From the NCBI GenBank assembly GCA_023409175.1, contig JAEYIG010000056.1, positions 1 through 17,314 on the forward strand: a DNA stretch of 17,314 nucleotides, read 5' to 3'. Shown here piece after piece: positions 14,783 to 17,314 of this stretch. The notes beneath the pieces are model-generated. The model was not told the origin of the DNA, did no database searches, and saw only the letters and a program-made list of their open reading frames with translations. Source of the stretch: Pseudomonadota bacterium (GTDB taxonomy: Bacteria; Pseudomonadota; Gammaproteobacteria; Burkholderiales; Burkholderiaceae_D). The number at the start of each line of letters is the position of its first letter. The stretch's first letter is position 1. The position numbers and the translations under genes were made by a program.

Positions 14783-14812
14783 ATTATAGCAAAGTTTTTT
14801 ATGGTTTGACAA
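14783..14812 (-). promoter_or_regulatory. Strong promoter of the tRNA-Ala/tRNA-Glu operon
   Basis: On the minus strand TTGTCA (14807-14812) and a perfect TATAAT (14783-14788) are separated by 18 bases. The -10 box ends 14 bases before the first base of tRNA-Ala, leaving a very short 5' leader. This is the closest match to the sigma70 consensus in the window. Confidence 0.8.
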
Positions 14813-14905
14813 TCCAAATGATAAAACAAGGAAGTGTCAGCTACGCACAACATTCAGAAAAACATCAAACCGGTCTTCCATCACTACAAAAGCGTAAAGA
14901 ATTGT

Positions 14906-14922
14906 CTGAAGACACTCTTCAG
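14906..14922 (-). repeat. Hairpin downstream of gltX
   Basis: CTGAAGA-CAC-TCTTCAG forms a perfect 7-bp stem 32 bases past the gltX stop. No T-run follows on the minus strand, so it may be a 3'-end stabilising hairpin or a poor terminator. The rest of 14813-14953 shows nothing further that I can name. Confidence 0.35.
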
Positions 14923-14953
14923 CCCCACAAAAACCGGCTATTCCTGCAATCCA

Positions 14954-16342
14954 TTACAGATTCTTCAAACGCGACAGAACCGTTTCCCTTCCAAACAGAC
15001 AAACGACCGCATCGATTGAAGGCGTATGCAACTGACCCGTCAGCAAAAGGCGCAAAGGCATCGCGACCATTGGCATCTTCAGCTTGTTCTGTTTCAGGAT
15101 GCCTTTCATCATGGCCGAGAGTTCTTCCCGTTTCCATTCTATCGTTTCGATATTGGAGGCATATTCTTTCAAGGCTGCACGGGCAATGTCCGTCAGATGT
15201 TCCTTCAGCAATTCCGGGTCCGGATCGGGTTCCATATAAAACATCAGGCAGGCATTCGCCAGTTCATTAACCGTATTGACACGATCTTTCATCAGACCGA
15301 TCACATCCTGCAACGCAGGGCCTTTATCCAGCATGACGCCCATACTGTCCAGTTGGGGACGGACCAGCGCTTCCAGTCGGGCATTGTCAGCTTCGCGGAT
15401 ATAGTGATTGTTCAGCCAGTTCAGCTTTTCCGTATTGAACTGTGCCGCGGAAGACGACAGGTGGTCGAAATCGAACCATTCACAGAACTGGTCCATCGAA
15501 AAGATTTCGTCGTCCCCATGGCTCCAGCCAAGACGTGCCAGATAATTCAACATCGCTTCAGGCAGATAACCGGCAACCGGATATTCCATCACGGAAACAG
15601 CGCCATGCCGTTTGGACAGTTTTTCGCCATCATCACCCAGGATCATCGGCAAATGGGCATATTCAGGCAGTGGAGCATTCAACGCCTTCAGGATATTGAT
15701 CTGGCGTGGTGTGTTATTGACATGATCGTCACCACGAATGACATGGGTAATTCTCATGTCCCAGTCATCAACGACGACACAGAAGTTATACGTTGGCGTT
15801 CCGTCTGAACGCGCAATGATCAAGTCATCCAGTTGACTGTTGGAAATAGTGATTTCACCTTTTACCAGGTCATTCCAGGTAACATCGCCTTCCTTCGGAT
15901 TTCTGAAACGCACGACCGGATTCCTGCCTTCCGGAACAGGTGGCAAAGTCTTGCCCGGTTCAGGTCGCCAGGTACCGTCATAACGGGGACTTTCACCAGC
16001 CGCTTTCTGTTTTTCCCGCATGGCTTCCAGTTCTTCCTGCGAACAGTAACAGTAATAAGCCGTCCCTTCTTTCAACATCTGGTCGATGACTTCACGATAA
16101 CGATCCATACGCTTCATCTGATAGAAGGGGCCTTCATCGTGTTGGAGATCCAGCCATTTCATGCCATCAATAATCGCCTGTACCGCCTCTGGAGTGGAAC
16201 GTTCCACATCCGTATCTTCAATCCGCAAAACAAACTGGCCGCCATGATGACGGGCATACGCCCAGGAATAAAGGGCAGTGCGTGCACCGCCCAGATGCAG
16301 AAAACCGGTTGGGCTTGGTGCAAAACGAGTTCTTACAGTCAT
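14954..16342 (-). CDS. gltX: Glutamyl-tRNA synthetase
   Basis: A 462-residue cytosolic class I synthetase that charges tRNA-Glu with glutamate. The class I signature is [19 protein letters not shown], with HLGG (16-19) as the HIGH motif, and KLSKRHG (241-247) is the KMSKS motif. FVLRIEDTD (37-45) binds substrate, as in GluRS. Length and order match the bacterial discriminating type. After YCYC (97-100), [17 protein letters not shown] occupies the zinc-binding region of E. coli-type GluRS. The YCYC pair is kept, but I do not see a clear second pair of ligands, so zinc binding is doubtful. The start ATG at 16340-16342 has no Shine-Dalgarno, but [13 protein letters not shown] is the usual N-terminus. 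It lies upstream of, and on the same strand as, the operon encoding tRNA-Glu, which has its own promoter. Confidence 0.97.
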   Translation of the reverse strand: MTVRTRFAPSPTGFLHLGGARTALYSWAYARHHGGQFVLRIEDTDVERSTPEAVQAIIDGMKWLDLQHDEGPFYQMKRMDRYREVIDQMLKEGTAYYCYCSQEELEAMREKQKAAGESPRYDGTWRPEPGKTLPPVPEGRNPVVRFRNPKEGDVTWNDLVKGEITISNSQLDDLIIARSDGTPTYNFCVVVDDWDMRITHVIRGDDHVNNTPRQINILKALNAPLPEYAHLPMILGDDGEKLSKRHGAVSVMEYPVAGYLPEAMLNYLARLGWSHGDDEIFSMDQFCEWFDFDHLSSSAAQFNTEKLNWLNNHYIREADNARLEALVRPQLDSMGVMLDKGPALQDVIGLMKDRVNTVNELANACLMFYMEPDPDPELLKEHLTDIARAALKEYASNIETIEWKREELSAMMKGILKQNKLKMPMVAMPLRLLLTGQLHTPSIDAVVCLFGRETVLSRLKNL

Positions 16343-16632
16343 GATGAAATAAGATTAAGTAAAAAACGAAACCTCTATTTTACCGCGTCGGCGGTATCCT
16401 TAGCGAATATTGTGCACATGATTGGCCTGACTTTCTGCCATAAAGGTTTTTGTATCGTGAAATCGGCTTGCCTGACAGTTCTGCGACACAAAAACGAATT
16501 CCGTTTTCCGTAAAAATGACTTTTCGAAAAAAATCAATCTCCCGCTTCTCCTTTCCACTTTGAATCAGGTCAAGCTGCAAAAAAGAAGCTGGCCTTTTCC
16601 GGGAAAATTCCGGCTGATCGCCAGAATCACCA
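16343..16632. other. Gene-free region upstream of gltX, with possible gltX -10 box and palindrome
   Basis: These bases lie between gltX and the transporter terminator. On the minus strand TAAAAT (16377-16382) could be the gltX -10, about 35 bases before the ATG. No good -35 is visible. TACCGC-GTCG-GCGGTA (16381-16396), a 6-bp-arm palindrome, sits on and just upstream of that box, where an operator could lie. A TTTTCCGGGAAAA palindrome occurs near 16593-16605. I see no convincing gene; the 98-codon minus-strand frame here begins inside the terminator hairpin. Confidence 0.4.
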
Positions 16633-16673
16633 ATAAAAAAACATCCGCATGGCTTTCGCACATGCGGATGTTT
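16633..16673 (-). terminator. Intrinsic terminator of the OFA-family transporter gene
   Basis: A perfect 13-bp stem (CATGCGGATGTTT complement at 16673-16661 with 16651-16639) and a 9-base loop are followed on the minus strand by a T-run from the A-tract at 16635-16641. It starts about 38 bases past the stop codon. Confidence 0.92.
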
Positions 16674-16711
16674 CATTCAGTCAGCAGCCTGTAAAAGCTA
16701 CTTTCCTCCGA

Positions 16712-17314
16712 TCATGAAAACATTTTAATTGTTTGCAGAGCGGTCTGGTAAACACCCCAGAGCAGAGGAATACCAACGATCAGCCAGCAGATGATCATGG
16801 TGCCAGCGGAGGTTGGAGTTGCTTTAGGCACAACACCGGAAGCCTGAGCGGCCATAACCTTGTCTTCCAGTTCAGCCTTGGCAGCTTTGACTTCTTCTTC
16901 AGTCATGTAGTACTTGCTATTGACTGGACGAACCATCAGGGCAAAGAAGAATTCAGCGACCAGGAAACAGGCCATTACATACAGGGTAACGGAATATGCC
17001 TGAGCTTTAGGAATACCTGCGTTCAACTGTACGTCACGGATGATGTTGACAAGCAATGGAGACAGCAAACCGGCTGTAGACCATGCGGTCAGCAGACGAC
17101 CGTGAATAGCACCGACGAACTGGGTACCGAACAAGTCAGCCAGATAGGCAGGAATGGTCGAGAAACCACCACCGTAGAAAGAGATACAGATACATACTGC
17201 ACACAGGAACAACAGCAGGTTCAGGGAAGAAGCCAGTGTTGGAATGGATGCGTACAGAATTGCACCAACGATGGAATAGATGAAGTAAACCGTTTTACGA
17301 CCCAGTTTATCGGA
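16712..17314 (-). CDS. OFA-family (oxalate/formate antiporter-like) MFS transporter, C-terminal part
   Basis: The frame is open through the right edge, so the N-terminal half is missing; 200 residues are visible and no start codon of the true gene is in the window. It opens with SDKLGRK, the MFS loop motif of the C-terminal half, then about four membrane helices including FYGGGFSTIPAYLADLFG and FVGAIHGRLLTAWSTAGL. These two segments are typical of the OFA family, whose founder OxlT exchanges oxalate for formate in Oxalobacter. After VRPVNSKYYMTEEEV comes a charged stretch with many Ala and Lys, then one more hydrophobic helix (GTMIICWLIVGIPLLWG), and the protein ends TIKMFS. Codons are strongly biased (CTG, GGT, CGT, ATC, GTT, TAC), unlike the neighbours, suggesting high expression. 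The substrate cannot be told from this part; oxalate, formate or another carboxylate is possible. Confidence 0.85.
   Translation of the reverse strand, partial: SDKLGRKTVYFIYSIVGAILYASIPTLASSLNLLLFLCAVCICISFYGGGFSTIPAYLADLFGTQFVGAIHGRLLTAWSTAGLLSPLLVNIIRDVQLNAGIPKAQAYSVTLYVMACFLVAEFFFALMVRPVNSKYYMTEEEVKAAKAELEDKVMAAQASGVVPKATPTSAGTMIICWLIVGIPLLWGVYQTALQTIKMFS

Noticed and set aside
14770..15270. Plus-strand 166-codon open frame across the tRNA promoter and the gltX end
   Set aside because: It overlaps a near-consensus tRNA promoter and the 3' part of gltX; no family similarity.
15026..15808. Plus-strand open frame of 260 codons, and a second at 15833-16513, over gltX
   Set aside because: Both are shadows of gltX and show the low-complexity His/Gln/Phe-rich look of antisense translation.
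16380..16676. Minus-strand 98-codon open frame upstream of gltX
   Set aside because: Its start codon and first codons lie inside the transporter terminator hairpin, and it runs into the gltX promoter region.

Overview
The window looks like ordinary chromosomal housekeeping DNA from a betaproteobacterium of the Burkholderiales, most likely Oxalobacter or a close relative. That placement is an inference. It rests on the family character of the proteins (a DUF2863-type protein, a BepA-type M48 protease, a SlyB lipoprotein, RhlE, FabI and GltX) together with an oxalate/formate antiporter (OFA) family transporter at the right edge that uses a strongly biased, high-expression-like codon set. I see no insertion sequence, prophage, integrase, CRISPR array or classical defence or toxin system.

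Layout, left to right. (1) 1-443 (+): the C-terminal end of a phosphatidylserine-decarboxylase-like pyruvoyl enzyme, closed by a bidirectional terminator. (2) 501-2141 (-): a CoA-disulfide-reductase-type flavoenzyme fused to a rhodanese domain. Upstream of it at 2275-2610 (-) is a small, probably tail-anchored membrane protein of unknown function with its own terminator. (3) 2890-3351 (+): a SlyB-like glycine-zipper outer-membrane lipoprotein with a UUCG terminator. (4) 3378-3863: a 486-base gap rich in inverted repeats, with one 36-codon open frame behind a good Shine-Dalgarno. (5) 3864-5657 (+): a CPA2 cation:proton antiporter with an extra C-terminal membrane domain instead of an RCK/TrkA domain. 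(6) 5869-9328 (+): rpiA, an MltD-type lytic transglycosylase and fabI, each with its own recognisable promoter. (7) 9587-10981 (+): an RhlE-type DEAD-box helicase behind a hairpin-rich leader of about 230 bases. It converges on a BepA-like M48 protease (11076-12563, -) across a shared bidirectional terminator. (8) moaC (12661-13167, +) diverges from the protease through overlapping promoters and converges on a DUF2863-type gene (13198-14442, -). (9) A tRNA-Ala(GGC)-tRNA-Glu(UUC) operon (-) lies just downstream of gltX (14954-16342, -), so the glutamate tRNA sits beside its own synthetase gene. (10) 16712-17314 (-): the C-terminal part of an OFA-family transporter with a strong terminator.

Functionally the genes are a mixture: cell envelope (PSD-like enzyme, SlyB, MltD, BepA, FabI), central metabolism (RpiA, MoaC), translation and RNA (GltX, tRNAs, RhlE), ion or substrate transport (CPA2, OFA) and a thiol/sulfur redox enzyme. 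Most are single-gene transcription units. I did not find a clear new multi-gene system. The best leads are the structured helicase leader, the dyad-rich gap with its small open frame, the small tail-anchored protein, the antiporter architecture and the G1-U72 pair in tRNA-Glu.
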